From Synanceia verrucosa (Eukaryota; Chordata; Actinopteri; Perciformes; Synanceiidae): a DNA stretch of 64,000 nt. The notes under the pieces are model-generated. The model saw nothing but the letters and a program-made list of their open reading frames with translations. It was not told the DNA's origin and did no database searches. Numbering within the stretch: position 1 is the stretch's first letter; each line of letters opens with the position of its first letter. The stretch is taken from assembly GCA_029721515.1 (NCBI GenBank), contig CM056550.1, forward strand, positions 29,604,619-29,668,618. The letters are read 5' to 3'. Of this stretch, positions 21,301-36,300 are shown piece after piece. A program made the position numbers and the translations under genes.

Positions 21301-24300
21301 TAAGCTCAATGCCAAGCCAACTTATGATAAAGTTTTTGGTGTCTTACAGCTGACAGTCAGCTACAATTACCCCGGCTCTGTTATTTGAGTTTTTAAGGCT
21401 TCAAGTGTCTAAAGCAGTCTGTTGTGTTGCCCCATCATAACTCAGACCCTTTCCCAACTGACGTTAGCTATCGTTGATATTGTCAGTGAAGGCAGACGTT
21501 GCCCGTGATGGTGAGGGACAGACACATTTAGGCCCACGTCTCAGACTGATGAGCTTAAATTGCTATTGTTGGTTTGTGTTTTTTTGTGGATGGCTTGTGA
21601 CAGCAGCTGGAATGAGTGGAATGAGAGCAAAACTGGCGCATGGACAGCGCCATGTCCTGCCGCTGCGATATTAAGTTGACAAGCAAATGCTGCTCAAAGC
21701 ATGAAATAATCCTTTTGAGCACTTAATCATTTATTTGACCACGAACAGCCGTATCTTGTAGCTGTCCGTGGCAGTGTGGTGGAAAGGGACATTTGCGGTG
21801 AAATCATCTAGATGTTGCTAAAATTTACGTTACCTTGCGTGGTATAGTTTTACGATTAGTGCCAAGGAAACGAGTTAGGTTGCTTTTAAAATACTGCATT
21901 CAAATTTATTGTCTTATTATTATTTATGACATTTTCATGTAGTGTTTATGGGTGAGTTGAGAAATAAACTGAGGAGACTGACATGAGAGAATGATATAAG
22001 CTCTTCCATACCATTACCCTGTGCTCGTTGCTTCAAACAGCATACTGTGATTGCTCCTTATGATAAGAGATTTGTTAGTTACAGATTTAGTTAATCAAAC
22101 GATAGACCTTCAACTGCAGATAATTGCAACTGTAGATCAGTAATTTAACATAGTCACATTTCTTGACAATGCAAAAAATGTCAATGTCAATCACAAGTGA
22201 CAATTGGGACTGAATTAGATTCTGTAAAGTTGTGTGTGGTGTGTTTGTTGGTCTTCATGTTCATCAATACTCTCCTGACCTGGCTCCATTTTATGACATT
22301 ACTTACTTCTACGCCCATTTATCACCTTTTCTTTACAAATCTGTCTTTGCAACATGTTGAATCACTTTACTGGTCAGGGGCTCTCTGTGCAAGCAGGCTG
22401 TGTGGGCGTGTGTTTACATATATGTTTGTGCACACTTACAAGTTTTTCTGGGATCTCACCTGAAGTTTAGTGTTCGGCTATGCTATGCTTGATGGCATGT
22501 TATTAATTTTGGATGGGGAAAAAAATGTCCATTTTCCCAGTGTATTTTCACTCATGCTGAAAAAGGATTATAACAGCTTAATGTGGATGTGGCCCTTTTT
22601 GCCTTCCTCTCACCTTTCCCTGCTTTGTCTCCCCATCTTATTGACTTTCCCTGCCTAAATTTTGCACTTTTTCCTTGTACTTCAGATTTCGGCTCACTGT
22701 TTGATTTGGAGCATGACCTCCCAGACGAGCTCATCAGCTCAAATGAGCCAGGTCTGGTCAATGGCGGGGACCTCAACCAGTTGCACACCACTCTGGGTGG
22801 AGGACCTGCAGGGTTGGGTCCTGGAGGAGGCGGAGGTGCAGGAGGAATTGGACTTGGGCTTGGCGGTGGCCAGGATGCGGTGGCCAAGCACAAACAGCTG
22901 TCTGAGCTTTTGCGTTCCGGGGCGCCCACCTCGGCCCAGCAAGGGCACCAAGGAGGAACCATGGCTGGCCCAGGAGGCCCCACCACCATGGGACAACACT
23001 TGGGGAACATGAAGGCGTCCCCTGGCCAGGGACCTCCACAGATGATGGGCCAAGGAGGGCAGCAGCAGCACCTCTCCCCTCAGCAGCAGGCCAACATGAT
23101 GCAGCAGCAGCAGAATGCTGCAGCTGGAATGATGAGTGGCATGAACAGGGCCATAATGGCACAGCAGAAAGGCAATAATGGACAGCAGCAGCCAGGCATG
23201 ATGGGGAGCCAGGTGATGAATGGCTCCCCCAGGATGGGCTTTGGGAATCAGGGAATGGGTGGCAACAGCAACCTGTTGGCTGAGACCCTACAGCAGCAGG
23301 GAGCTGGGGGCCAGGCTGGGATGAGAGGCCAACAACCTGGAGCCATGAACAAGGTAGGGACTCCTTCATTTATAGAATTTTTTTTTTCTTTTTCTATGGA
23401 CATGGTTTATTGATTATAAACAGTTTTAATAATTTCTTAAATGTTGATGAAATTCATGTGGAATAAGGTTAAGAATTTCTTTATTAGTCCCTCAATGAGG
23501 GAAATTTCAATTAAGGAATAAGAAAATTAAATCCTGTTTTAGCACGCGCTCAGAAACCTTTTACTACTACCTCAAACCTTAGTTTCAAAACAAAAACATT
23601 GACTACTCTCCATGATTCGTTGTAGGGCAAGATCTCATTTATCTCGTTTATGTGCAAAACCCATTCGCAGATTCGTTTAACTTAAACTACTTCTCCATGC
23701 TCTAGTTTAGTTCATCACAAAGAAATAAATTTGTATTCTTTAGGTATACAACCACAACTAAGTGCTTTGGCACCATGACTGTATTTACAGTTTTTAACAC
23801 CCATGAGCGACACACGGCATGCTCGTGGTTCAGACTTGAAGTGGCAGAAAACCGATCTGCTTGTGTGTTTGACAGTCCCACAGGAGCGACAGTAAAACTG
23901 TTACAGTGGCATGCTGCCGCTGAATGAATGTGGTGGGGACGCCGATGTTTGATCTAGCCATGGAGCTGAAAAACACTAAGAGGGATTTCAGGTTGTGTGT
24001 AAGGAGTAATAAAAGAAAAAATGCAGTGGAAGTGGAGATGGAAGGAAAAAGGAAAAGAGGAAAGAGACTGGTACTGATGAGGATCTGTTATTTAATTATT
24101 CCAAATAACTCCTTCAGTGTGCAAAGAAGAACTATTCATATCAGATTGCTACTGTTAACTTGTATTGATGTTAAGTTTTGGTTTGCATAGGTTTTATTCA
24201 ATGACTTTTTGATTACATAAGAATTGATGCTGCAGGCAACCTTGTTTAGAAATTTAGTTTTCTGTGGCTGGCAACTTAATTGCTCTTGAGCAATAGAAAT

Positions 24301-27274
24301 TTGAAGTAGTAAAAACATTTTATTTGGAGGATGAAAACTTTGGCTTTGATGAGTTAATAACCACAAAGTCCTGCTAATTAATCCTAATCATATGATTACA
24401 AGAACATAAAATACTGTTACATACAGTATAAATGCAGTCACTGATAACGTCGTGACCACATGGTTAATTGTCATCTTATTTGTCAGATGGATCTCACATA
24501 ACTCTCTTTACGTTTTTTTCATCATCCTCAATGTCTCTCCTTGTTATTCTTTTGTTACTCCTAGATGGGATTGATGGGGAACCCAGGGGGCCCTTTTGGA
24601 GGTCCTTATGCAGGGCAGGGAAATCAAGGTCTGGGGGGTGCAGGGCTGGGCCCTCAGCTCCAGAACAAAGGTCCCATGGCCAATAACCTGGCCCAGTTCA
24701 ATGTGGACAAGAAGAACCAGCCCATGCAAGGAATGGCCACCATGGTAGGGAACAAAGACAAACTTGGTGAAAAAATGCTTGTGTACTTTTTTTTTTTTTT
24801 TTTTTTTTAACCAAGGAGTCAGATTTTAGAATTGGCTTGAAATTATTCCTTCATTTTAACTCAACTCTTCCCTCCAACCTGTCTTCCCTTTACACCACTG
24901 TACTGCTCTGTTTCCTGTTTCTGTTCACTTACCTCACTCACTTCTTACTGTCAGTTAACTCTTTCAGTGCCATTGACATAATACAACGTCATTCAAAATC
25001 CGACGCTTGAGTGCCATTGATGTAATACTACGTAAAGTGTTTTTTTTTTTTTGCAGCTGGTCGCTGATCATGGTCTTTCGCAGCCTGTGAGTAATGTTGG
25101 GGCTTCTGTGATTTGTAGCCGGGACATAAAGAGTTAACATGCGCCACAGAGATCAAAGCAGGTGGAAAGGATCACATTTTGAGAGCAAAACATACGGATT
25201 CTGTACAAAAAGTGGCGATTTTGATGAAAATGGCCTCTACTGTCCTCCACACAAACCAAGAACAGAACAACGTAAAAACAAACATTTTTTTTTTTTCATG
25301 ATGAAATAGCGCGACTCTTCTTTCATTTGAGCTTCTCTGTGTTTTCAGAGACATGGTACAAAATATTCTGTGGGTCTTGAAATATGAATGAAAAATGTGC
25401 AAAAACGCTGGCACAAGGCACTTTGGAATTTAAAAAACGGCTGGTACTTAAAGAGTTAAATAACGGCACCTCTATGTTCTTTCTGTTCTCTCTACTCCCC
25501 GTTACCTTCTACCTGCCTATTTATCTGCTGTCTCATCCACATCACCCTTTCTGATTCACTCACCAGGGCTCCCAGCAGTCACAAGCAGGTGTGGGCGGTC
25601 CATCTGGTGCTCCTGTAGGAGGAGCCGCCGGGATGGTGCCTAATCCTCAGCCGGGTCTGGTTGGTCCAGGCCCTCAGGTTTCTGCAGCATCTGCAACTGC
25701 AGGAGCACCACCCACCGCTGACCCCGAGAAGCGCAAACTAATCCAGCAGCAACTGGTGCTCTTACTCCACGCGCACAAGTGCCAGCGGCGGGAGCAGGCC
25801 AACGGTGAAGTCCGGCAGTGCAACCTGCCCCACTGCCGCACCATGAAGAACGTCCTCAACCACATGACTCACTGCCAGGCTGGCAAGTCCTGTCAGGGTG
25901 AGTGGAAGGGAGGCTGTGTGCTCCTGCACACAGAAATTATTTTAACTTTTTTCATTAAGATCAGCAAACCCAGTGAGAGCACAATCATCCTGTATAACGC
26001 TGATTTTCATTTCTGAGGTTGGTGACCAGAAATGAACTGCTGGCTGTCCAACTCCTAATGAATATATCACCCAATGCAGCAGTATAGCTATTGGGCAAAT
26101 GATGCAAGAGGCATGTGCTGCATAAGGTTCTGACTGTGCACAATACTTGTTAGTTTATTTGTTTCTAGGTAGCAGTCAGGCATCTCTAAATTAATTTAAT
26201 TTTTTTCCCCAAGACCAATTTCTCCATGCCCTCCCTCGTATGCCTCTGTTACATACATCTTTTTTCCCCCTCCTCAGTTGCTCACTGCGCATCATCAAGG
26301 CAGATCATTTCCCACTGGAAGAACTGCACGCGACACGACTGTCCTGTCTGCCTGCCGCTGAAGAATGCTGGGGACAAGAGGAACCCACAGTGTGAGTGTC
26401 TGTATCTGACCAAACAGTACTCACTCAAATTTTCATCACACTACACTGTACACCTCAGTGATATTATCAGTGTGTTATTGTTAGGTCATCATCAAGTCGA
26501 CTGATTAGTGAGCTAAATGATAATACCTTGAGTTTTGCATAAACAGGGTTTTCTAATGCTTAGTTTTAAAAAGTCTGTTTCTCAGATAAGATGCATCATT
26601 AACACTCTTCTCTCCACTTCTGATGTCACAGCTCTACTCAGTGCAGCCGCTGCAGGTCTGGGCAGCTCTCTCGGGGTGGTACCTGGTGGCCAACCAAGTA
26701 CTCCCAACCTCAACCCGACAAGCCAGATTGACCCCAGCTCCATAGAGAGGGCCTACGCAGCCCTGGGCCTCACCTATCAGGGCAACCAGGCTCCGAGCAC
26801 CCAACCTAATATGTCCAACCAGGGCATGCAAAGCCAAGCTGGGATGAGGCCTCTGAACCCAATGGGTGAGTTTGGGTTGCATGTTCATTAGCTTCACTCT
26901 CCTGAACAAAATATTTTTCTGTCTTTCTGATAAGAGTGTAGCATTTCTTCCAGAGCCCAGGCAAGAATTTAAAAATGACTTTTTACTGTAAAAGTTTTTA
27001 CAGTAGCAGGGTAATTGTAGAGAGAATTAGATGCTTTAAATGGCCTTCAATAGTCTTGTATTTACAGTATGTGTCAAAGGGCTCCGGGTAAAAGAACAGC
27101 GACTCAAGAATATGCTTTTGATGCCATATAGCTTAGAGATGATGTACATGTCCAAGAATAAGGTATGTTAAATAGGGCTGTCAAAATTAGTGCTTAATGC
27201 CAAAATTTTTAACTCCTCTTGAACAAACTGCCTGAAATGTATTGCCAGAAGCTTTCTGTCAGGTCATGATGCAG

Positions 27275-27324
<50 letters not shown>

Positions 27325-30300
27325 ATATATTTGTATACACATATTATGGGCAGTTTGTCGCAGATTTATCACGTTAACTTCAACAGTCCTAATATTAAAC
27401 TGTGTTGTTATTAGTTGGAGAACACAAGGAATGCAAATGTATAATGTCCTGTCCTTTCCACCTGTAGGTGTGAATCCTATGGGAGTCAATGGAGGTGTGC
27501 CTGCTTCCTCTCAGAGCCAACAAGCCAGCCTGCTGCAGGATACCATGATGCACCTCAATGTGAACAGCCAAGGGTAAGAGGGAATGCAAACAGGGCATTC
27601 AGCAGATGCCTTGAGCACTTATCATGGCTACAAGTTTTATTTATTTTTTATTTTTTTTAAAGAGCCGTCTCAATAAATCATTAAACTCATACCCTCCTAT
27701 ATCTTCCAGTCTGATGAACGATGCAGGTGGGGTCGGCACCATGCCCACAGCAGGCCCTCCTTCTGCCTCAGGCATGAGGAAAAGCTGGCATGAGGACATT
27801 ACGCAGGACCTACGAAACCACTTGGTACACAAACTGTAAGTATTAAAGAGGAGCATATTATGTTTCTACACAGGATTTTTCCAACGATGCGCATATTGTG
27901 TAAGTATGGTGAAAGATGGTTGCAGAGATTTCCATGTGTCTGCTTGGATGTTAAAATATTTTAAGCTGACTAACTGTAGTTTGTGTATCCCACAAAAACG
28001 CCGTCAAAGGGACTTAAATGTGCTTAAGCAGTATTGTGACTGAGAGTTAAGAATTACATTTTTTCACTCCCTTTCCTCCTCTTTTTGCTTTCCTCCTCTG
28101 TTTGTTCCCCCACCCACAGAGTTCAGGCCATCTTTCCGACTCCAGATCCTGCCGCTCTTAAGGACCGTCGAATGGAGAACCTGGTGGCCTATGCCAGAAA
28201 AGTGGAGGGAGACATGTATGAGTCAGCCAACAGTAGAGTAAGTTGCACAGTCTGTTACTCAGAAAAGAGGACTAAAACTGCTGGGAAGTTTATTTGAGCT
28301 TATATGGTGAACAACTTTTACATTACTGTTTGCTAAAGCACATAAACCACTTCCTGTGTGTTACACAATTGTCTTTTCTTTGGGTGTTATGTCTTCAAAA
28401 ATGTTTACTGTAGAGTTATTTTTTCATGTTTGAGAAATCCACTGTTTCTCATTTTGTTACCCTCTCTTTTTGACAGGCTGAGTACTATCACCTGCTAGCG
28501 GAGAAGATCTATAAGATCCAGAAGGAGCTGGAGGAGAAGAGGAGGACCCGGCTCCAGAAGCAGGGTCTGGGCCTTGGGCCTGGCAGCATGGGTCAGCCCC
28601 CCACTGGACTGCCTCCAAGTGAGTGGACATGCAGCATATGTAGACTTGGATGAGCTAATGTTAACGCCAGGCTGCACGCATTCATGTGAATGATGATTTA
28701 ATCCTGCGGAATGTGACATTGGGACATTTTAGCATTGTTTTGTAACTGTTGTGCTTTGAGATCCAAACAAGCCATGACTGCAGATCTGTCACTGCAGAAT
28801 TGTTTGTTTCATGTTGTACTACCTGTTATTGTTTCTTATGAATTTTCCAGGTAAACTTACCTTATTTAATGGATCAAGGTTGCACCTTGCCACCAGATTT
28901 TAGAGGTAGATAGTTTAGAGGTTAGAATGGATTTGCCCATAGATTATCCTGTTATCCTTCCCAGACAGGAAAATCTTATAGCTGAAGTTGTGAAGTGAAG
29001 ATAATTTGAATCCCATTTTCTCTGTTCCTCTTCTGTCCATTCATTATACCTTGTCCAGTGTTGTTTTTTTTTTTTTTTTTAAAAAGAAACATCCTGTTCA
29101 CTTGCCTCTATTCAGTCATTTGTTGCCACGAATGAGTGATCTTTTCTGACTCAAGAAAAGTGTCGGTCCATACTTTGGTTGGGCCATGTCCACTTCTCCC
29201 TCTCTCCTATGCAGAGATGACATCTTGTTTTGTTTGGTTTTGTTTTGTTTGGTTTTTTTTTAATTTTAAAATCTCTTGTTTGTGTTTATACAGACGGCCC
29301 GCTCCCTGACCCATCAATGGTGCGACCAGCTGGACCAAATCAGATGGTCAACAGGTTGCAAGGCCCAGGTAAAGAACCACTGGGAACCAGCATGCATGGT
29401 TATTGTTATTCATCAGTTTATGGTAGGAACAAAAACTCATTTAATTTGTTTTATATGCACAAATATTGATCTAAGTCAGCAAGACTGTTTTCACAGGAAT
29501 GGTTTACTTGTGATATCCTTTGCCCCTCAGAAACCACACTCCTGCACATGCAAAATACAAAATATAGTGTAATTTCCACATTCGGTGTAATGTATGATAT
29601 CATAACCTGTGTTTTATTTAGGTATGAATCAGTTCAATCAGATGGGGATGCAGCCTATGGGCCAGAGGTCAACACCTCCACTCCCCATAGGAGCAGCTGG
29701 CAACCAAGTCAGTACTGAAAACACTCCATAAATCACATGGTTTTTCTTTTTGCAAAAAGTTGCATAGGTATTTTTTAACCCCTGCCCATGCCCTTTGCTC
29801 TAGATGGGAATGGTGGCACCCAGGATGGGGCAGCCTAATGTCAACCAGCTACAGAACCAGTATCTGTCCCAGGGACAGTTTCCTGGCTCAGGACCAGGAG
29901 TGGGAGCAGCTCAGCCTGGAATGGCCCAACCTGGAGCTCAGACAGGCATGGCACAGGTAACGTGACTCAGGAAATTGATTTGGAGATGTGTTAGGCTATG
30001 CTCGGACTCCAGGGCTTAATGCTCAATTCAGATATTTTTGCGAGGTTCACATTTCCAATTAAAGGCAACTTGTGTGTGATCTCCAGTGTGAACTTTAAAC
30101 GCCCCAAAAGTGTCCTGCATGCGCATTGGAGGACACAATGACATCACACACAGCGAGCGTGCTCAGTGTTAATGGAAGTAAACGTGGACACTAGCGGTGG
30201 AGAGCATCTGCCGATTTTAAAGATGCTGTCTAACCGGAGCCAGCAAATGTACAACATATTTGTTTTAAGCAGACTGTTAAGACGGAAAAGAGCAAGGTTT

Positions 30301-33300
30301 TTGTCCATGGTGTTTTCACTTGCTTTCCCTCCATTGGCTACTGTCGTCCGCCATGATTGTTGTTTTTCTTCCCGATTTCGCCTACTTCAGTGCAGAATAG
30401 TGACGTGTGTGACAGGTCACATAAGGGCAAAAAAATCGGATTTGGGTCACTTCAGGCTGCAGTCTGAACGTAGCCTTAGAGACATTGGTGTTATGCAAAT
30501 TATGAATGTACAGAAGCTCCTAAGTGTCATGTCATAGATGCTTCTTCATGTATACCTTTAATTGACCTTCTTCCTGTTGACTCTTCCTGTTTGTGACCCC
30601 TCTTTTTCCCCTTGTCCTCTTTTATCCAAAGACCCAGATGGGGACTCCTCCCTCTCTTCCAGTTGCTAGTCCTCTAGCACAACCAGGTTCAGCTGGTGGA
30701 ACCAGTGGTGTCTCAGCAGTGGGACCCATTGGTCCTCAAAGTGTGGGTAGCGGTGGTCCCAACACAGCTGTCGGAGCTCCCGCTTCCTCAATGACTCCAC
30801 CTAACACGAACCAGCAACCCAACTCCATCCCACATTTGGCAGCCATGCGTGGCTCGCCTTCCCCTGCTCACAGCCGATCCCCTACTCCTCACCAAACGCC
30901 TCCCAGACTAGCTGGTTCCCAGACCCCACAGCCACACACCCCTAACGCACCACAGCTAGGTCCACCGTCAGCCCCCCAGCAGAACCAGCTTGGCCAGGGC
31001 CCCGGCTCCAACAAACCCCTCCAGCAGCAGCACATGGTGTCCGCTGGTTCAACCACTCCATCCCACCCTGGATTGACTTCCAGCTCAACGCCGCATGGTG
31101 CTCAGTTGCCACGCACTCCGGTCAGTGTGAAGTAGCCTTTTACATACCTTTATACATTAAGATCAGTTCAAATTTACCCATAGATTCTATTTATCATGTA
31201 GCGCTAACACATGTCCTCATGGTTTAAACTATCTACTGCTTCCGCATATATTGCTTAGGCTTTATTATGAGACCAAACATGTTATCGTTGCTGCACAATA
31301 TCACTGTTTCCATGCACCTGATTTTTGTTTCTGTGTCTCGCTCTAGTTGTCCCAAAAGGGTTCATTCCCAGCAGACAGTCAGGCCCTGACTCCAGCCTCC
31401 GTTAGCAGCCTGGACACTTCCTCCCAGCAGCCGCAGTCGAACGCTTCAGCTGCCAACCTCGACCCCAAGATGGAGGTCAAGCAGCAGGATGAAGAGGATG
31501 AGAGTGATGCTGGCAGCTGCTCCAAAGGCGGGAAGCTCGGCAACCTCAAAACGGAGGAAAAGCCCATGAAATTGGAGCTTAAAAAGGAGGAGTGTTCGGC
31601 AGAGGGTGGGAAAGGGGTTCCCATGGATACATCAACAACAACGCCAACGGCAAGTATCAAGGCAGAAGACCGGAAACTGGAAGTAAAGAAGGAGGTGAAA
31701 GAGGAGGAGGAGACGTCAGAGGCAGCTACACCACAGGCCCCAGCAAAAAAGAAGAGTAAGGAGGATTTGAGTTCTCACTTTACTTTTGATCTTGTACAAT
31801 TCCCTTTTATATAATTATTAATCCAAATATTTTTTCTTTGTTTTGTTGCAGAATCTAAAGTGTAGCAGTGTAAAATTTTAATTACTCTTTCATCCCTTTC
31901 TCCTCTCTGGTCTCTGTTTCATCTCAGTCTTCAAGCCAGAGGAGCTTCGTCAGGCCCTGATGCCCACACTTGAATCCCTCTATAGACAAGATCCAGAGTC
32001 TCTGCCCTTCAGGATGCCTGTTGACCCACAGCTGCTGTGCATACCTGTACGTATCTCTCCTGATGTTAAGACGTATTGATCCCTGTGCTCCTTGTATAAA
32101 CTATAAACTGCAACTTCCCTGTCAAGTGTTCATCTCCTCACTGGCTTAATGGGAACTGTTACAGTCTCTGGTGTAGTTGCAGAGCTGCCCAACATTTTCT
32201 AGCTTTGCCCAGTTTCAAATACATGCCCATTGTCTTCTTGTAGGACTACTTTGATATTGTGAAGAACCCCATGGACTTGTCTACTATCAAGCGAAAATTG
32301 GATACAGGTTAGTGCTTACTACTATTTTCCAATGCACTACACCTGTTGTTATGCTGTGTTCCAAAGAATAGTATTTCCCCTAGTTTATTTGCCATAGTGA
32401 GCAGTTGTCTAACCTAGCTCAGTTATAGGAGATCTTTTTATTTTGGAACTTTTTTTTCACTCTGGCACACCAATTTTTTTTTTTTTTTTTTTTTGTCGTA
32501 GGTCAGTATCAGGATCCCTGGCAGTATGTGGATGACATCTGGCTGATGTTCAACAACGCCTGGTTGTACAATCGTAAAACATCCAGAGTCTACAAGTACT
32601 GTTCCAAGCTGGCCGAGGTCTTTGAGCAGGAGATTGATCCCGTCATGCAGAGCCTTGGCTACTGTTGTGGGAGAAAGGTGAGACAGCATGCCGGAATGTT
32701 TCCTCGGTATTTGACATGATTTGACTTAATACCCCATTACATTTGTTTGTACCCTTTCTGTTTGTAGGTCCTCTCTATTGAACAGAACAAATCTGTCCTT
32801 GACAAAGTTGCACACTCAACAATGATGCCAAAAAAGTTGTCTTCATGGTCTCAATTTTCTGAGCCTTGAAACTTTCACTTGTTTTTGATAAAGCTCAGCA
32901 TGCACTCACATTATGTATGTTGAGAGTGTGACTGGATGTGGTGGGGTGTCTAAATGTTGCAAGTTAGTTTCAGGTGCAAATTTTAACTCCATTCTAAAAG
33001 TGGAAGCGCTGAAGTAGGTTCAGAGCTAAATTTGGCCTTTGACATACCGACGTCCATATCACATTTCATTTCTCATCAGACTCTGCTATTTTTGGGTTTT
33101 GCAGACAAATAACAAAAGTGATTGGCCTTTATTATGAGCGCCTGGCTGAAGGATTTCCTCTGACAATGAGATGAAGTAACCCTTTGTGCTACCAGTTGTC
33201 AAAGAATTTTTTATAGTCACTCTAAAGAGATTTTACAACTGGAATGTGGACGTAGGTTCAGCTCCCACAGTTAGACTTGAATTGTCCCTTATTGATATTA

Positions 33301-36300
33301 TTTTTTGTCACATATCAAGCATCATCAATCGATCAACATTTGTGACATTTTATCTGGACAATAGGAATTTGATACCATTATATATTTATGCTATAGTAAT
33401 GCAGTTCCATGTGATGTTCCTATGTTGTTTTGGGTTACATTCACTTTAATTGTATCATATGCTCTACCAGTTAATGTTAACTGCTGGGATAGAGTGATCT
33501 GATTTGTATTGTGTGTGTTGACCCTTGATTAGATGAGTAAGATGAGATGTGTAATTGTTGATGGTCAGGAGATTAATATGTTCTTTATCCTGTTTTTTTT
33601 TTTTTTGTTTCTGTCCATCAGCTGGAGTTTTCTCCTCAGACGCTATGCTGCTATGGAAAGCAGCTATGCACTATTCCAAGAGATGCTGCTTACTTCAGCT
33701 ACCAGAACAGGTATGGAGGGAGTCAGACCCACTTTTAATAAAGGTTGGAGGGACAAAGAGATAAATGGATCTGTAAAACAACAATAAAAATGAACTGGGA
33801 AAAGACACTAGCTATTTAACTCTTTGAGTGGCAGCTGTTTTTTAAAACCGAAAGTGCCTTGTGCCAGCCTTTTTTTTGCCCATTTTGAGTCATATTTCTA
33901 GACCCACAGAATATTTTGTACTGTGTCTCTGAAAACAGAATAGCTCAAATGAAAGAAGAGTCCCACTGTTTCATCATGAAAAAAAAAGTTTTTCCCTTGT
34001 TCCATTCTTGTTTTATCAGAGGTAGAGTAGAGGCCACTTTGACCAAAATTGACAGTTTTTGTCCATAATCTGTTTGTTTTGCTCTCTAAATGCAATTGTC
34101 TCTACTTCCTGCTTTGATCTCCGTGGCACATATTAACCCTATATGTCCTGAGATAAAGGGAAAACGCGATCAGCGACTTCAAAAAACACTTTGACTGCGA
34201 AATTCGTCAACGGCACTCAAGTGTTGCATTCTAATTGACGGCAAAACTCGGCTATAGCACTCAAAGAGTTAAAAAAAAAAATAATAATAATATTGGATCG
34301 ATTTTTTTTTTTCCCCCTAAAGGCTTCCCCTCGCCTCATGTTCCCTATTTTTATACCTTCATGTGGTACCTTATGCACTGGCATTTTAATAGTCGGTCCC
34401 AGCTTCTCACATTCTTTAAGTTGTTCTTGGTGTCATTAAACTATCCTATAAATAACAGCTCAGCACAGAATGTTTGAAAAGGGATTTGTCAGTGTTTACA
34501 GAAAAGGTTGCACAGACAAATAAAGAAAATACAGTTTCCTTCGTACTATTTGCTCTTTCTCATGAATTATATGGGAAAGAAGTTTTAAAAAAAAACTTGG
34601 GAAACTGTTCTCAGTGGTCCCTTTCTTTCAGATTTTTTTTTTTATGCTTCCTGTCAGTTTTTCACACACCTTTGAAAACCTTACTGGATGTGAGAGGACA
34701 GACTTTAAAATGAACTGCTTGAATGTATGAACAGCTGAGCAGTTGTCTGTGCTTATTTGTTCATTTTTGTTCAGTGTCTGTATTATGTCCCCTTTCCCAT
34801 TTAGCTCCTGTTGACTCTGCTCCTGCTCTGTTAACTGTGATGGTGGTTGTTGTTGCTCATCCTCTGTCATATCCAAATTGCTAATCTGTGCTTTGCCTCG
34901 GCTCTCTGCTCTGTGTTGTCTTGGATGTTCGTCTCGTCTTCATCTCCTGCTTTATTTTACCTGTGTTTTCATTCCTTCCAATGGCTGCCATATCAACATT
35001 GGCTTGCTTTTGCTTTGAACAACCATGCACTTCCAAAACCCATCCCCCAAAAATCATGACTGGCTGTTGCGATGACGACTTCCTGCTGTCCTGCGGTCCC
35101 ACTTCCTGCTTGCTCCGCTTGTGGCACCCTGCTTTGCCCATGTCCTGTACCAATTGATGACTGCCCTGCCGTGCGCTGTCTATGATTGACTGTGCTGCGG
35201 GGAATGGTGTAGTTCACCAAAATTTGGGCTTATTGCTGACAGGTACCACTTCTGTGAGAAGTGTTTCAATGAGATCCAGGGAGAGACGGTTTCCCTGGGT
35301 GACGACCCAACTCAGCCACAGACGTGAGTATTAGTTCATTAAATATGCAAAATAATGGTTAAAACACTCATATTTTTTTGAAGTTATTGTTAATATTCCT
35401 GACTCTATTAGTGACATGCTTTTACTCTTAAACTTGTTTTTGACAGTTTTGTCACGGGTCTCCTCCACAAAAAATGCTATATGGATACTAAACCTAATCT
35501 TTTTCTCAACTGTGCAGACCTATTGGGTTTAAACATAATGAATAGACATTAAAAAACAGTGTTTTTCAGTATTATGAAAAATATATTAAAGTATTATGAA
35601 AAAAGCTTCAGACTATTCGATACAGCCCTACTGTGTTGATCAGTTCTTCTCCTGCATATTATAACGCTCCCTCTTCATTAATTTCAGATCGATTAACAAA
35701 GAACAGTTTGAGAAGAAGAAAAATGACACGCTGGACCCTGAACTGTAAGTCAACTGCTCGCCAAATGTCAAATATCAGCATCTGGGAAAGATTTAATCAA
35801 AATTGTGAAGGACTTCAGTATTTAATTCATATCGTCATCTCCGCCGTCCTCTCAGGCTTGTTGAGTGTTTGGACTGTGGACGCAGGATGCATCAGATTTG
35901 TGTTTTGCACCACGAAACAATCTGGCCATCTGGGTAAGCAACAATTTATTATTCCAGTTGTTCTCATGTGAAAGTCCTGATGTCTGATGAATTTTGTTTT
36001 TTTACACAATTTCAACTCAACCTTTTTGGTTAGTTTTGTATGTGACGGCTGCTTAAAGAGGTCAAACAAGACGAGGAAAGAGAACAAGTATTCTGCCAAA
36101 AGTAAGTAGCCACACCTCTTGTACTTCTGTCCCAAACTGGTGCACTGAACATGTGTTAAGCACTCATTTGACCTATTCAGATTGCGGTCACACATTAATC
36201 CCATGTTGTCAACACTTACGTCTCAGTGTCACTCAATGAAACACAATTAGATCTGACAGAATTTCTCGTAGCTTTTGTATCTCCCTGCTGTTCTTTGCTG

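Noticed and set aside
22552..23369. Antisense frames opposite ep300 exon 2
   Set aside because: Shadow frames of a GC-rich coding exon whose sense strand encodes the conserved p300 N-terminus.
30166..30537. 123-codon plus-strand frame in ep300 intron 13
   Set aside because: Almost wholly inside an inverted-repeat MITE, with no domain and no splice context.
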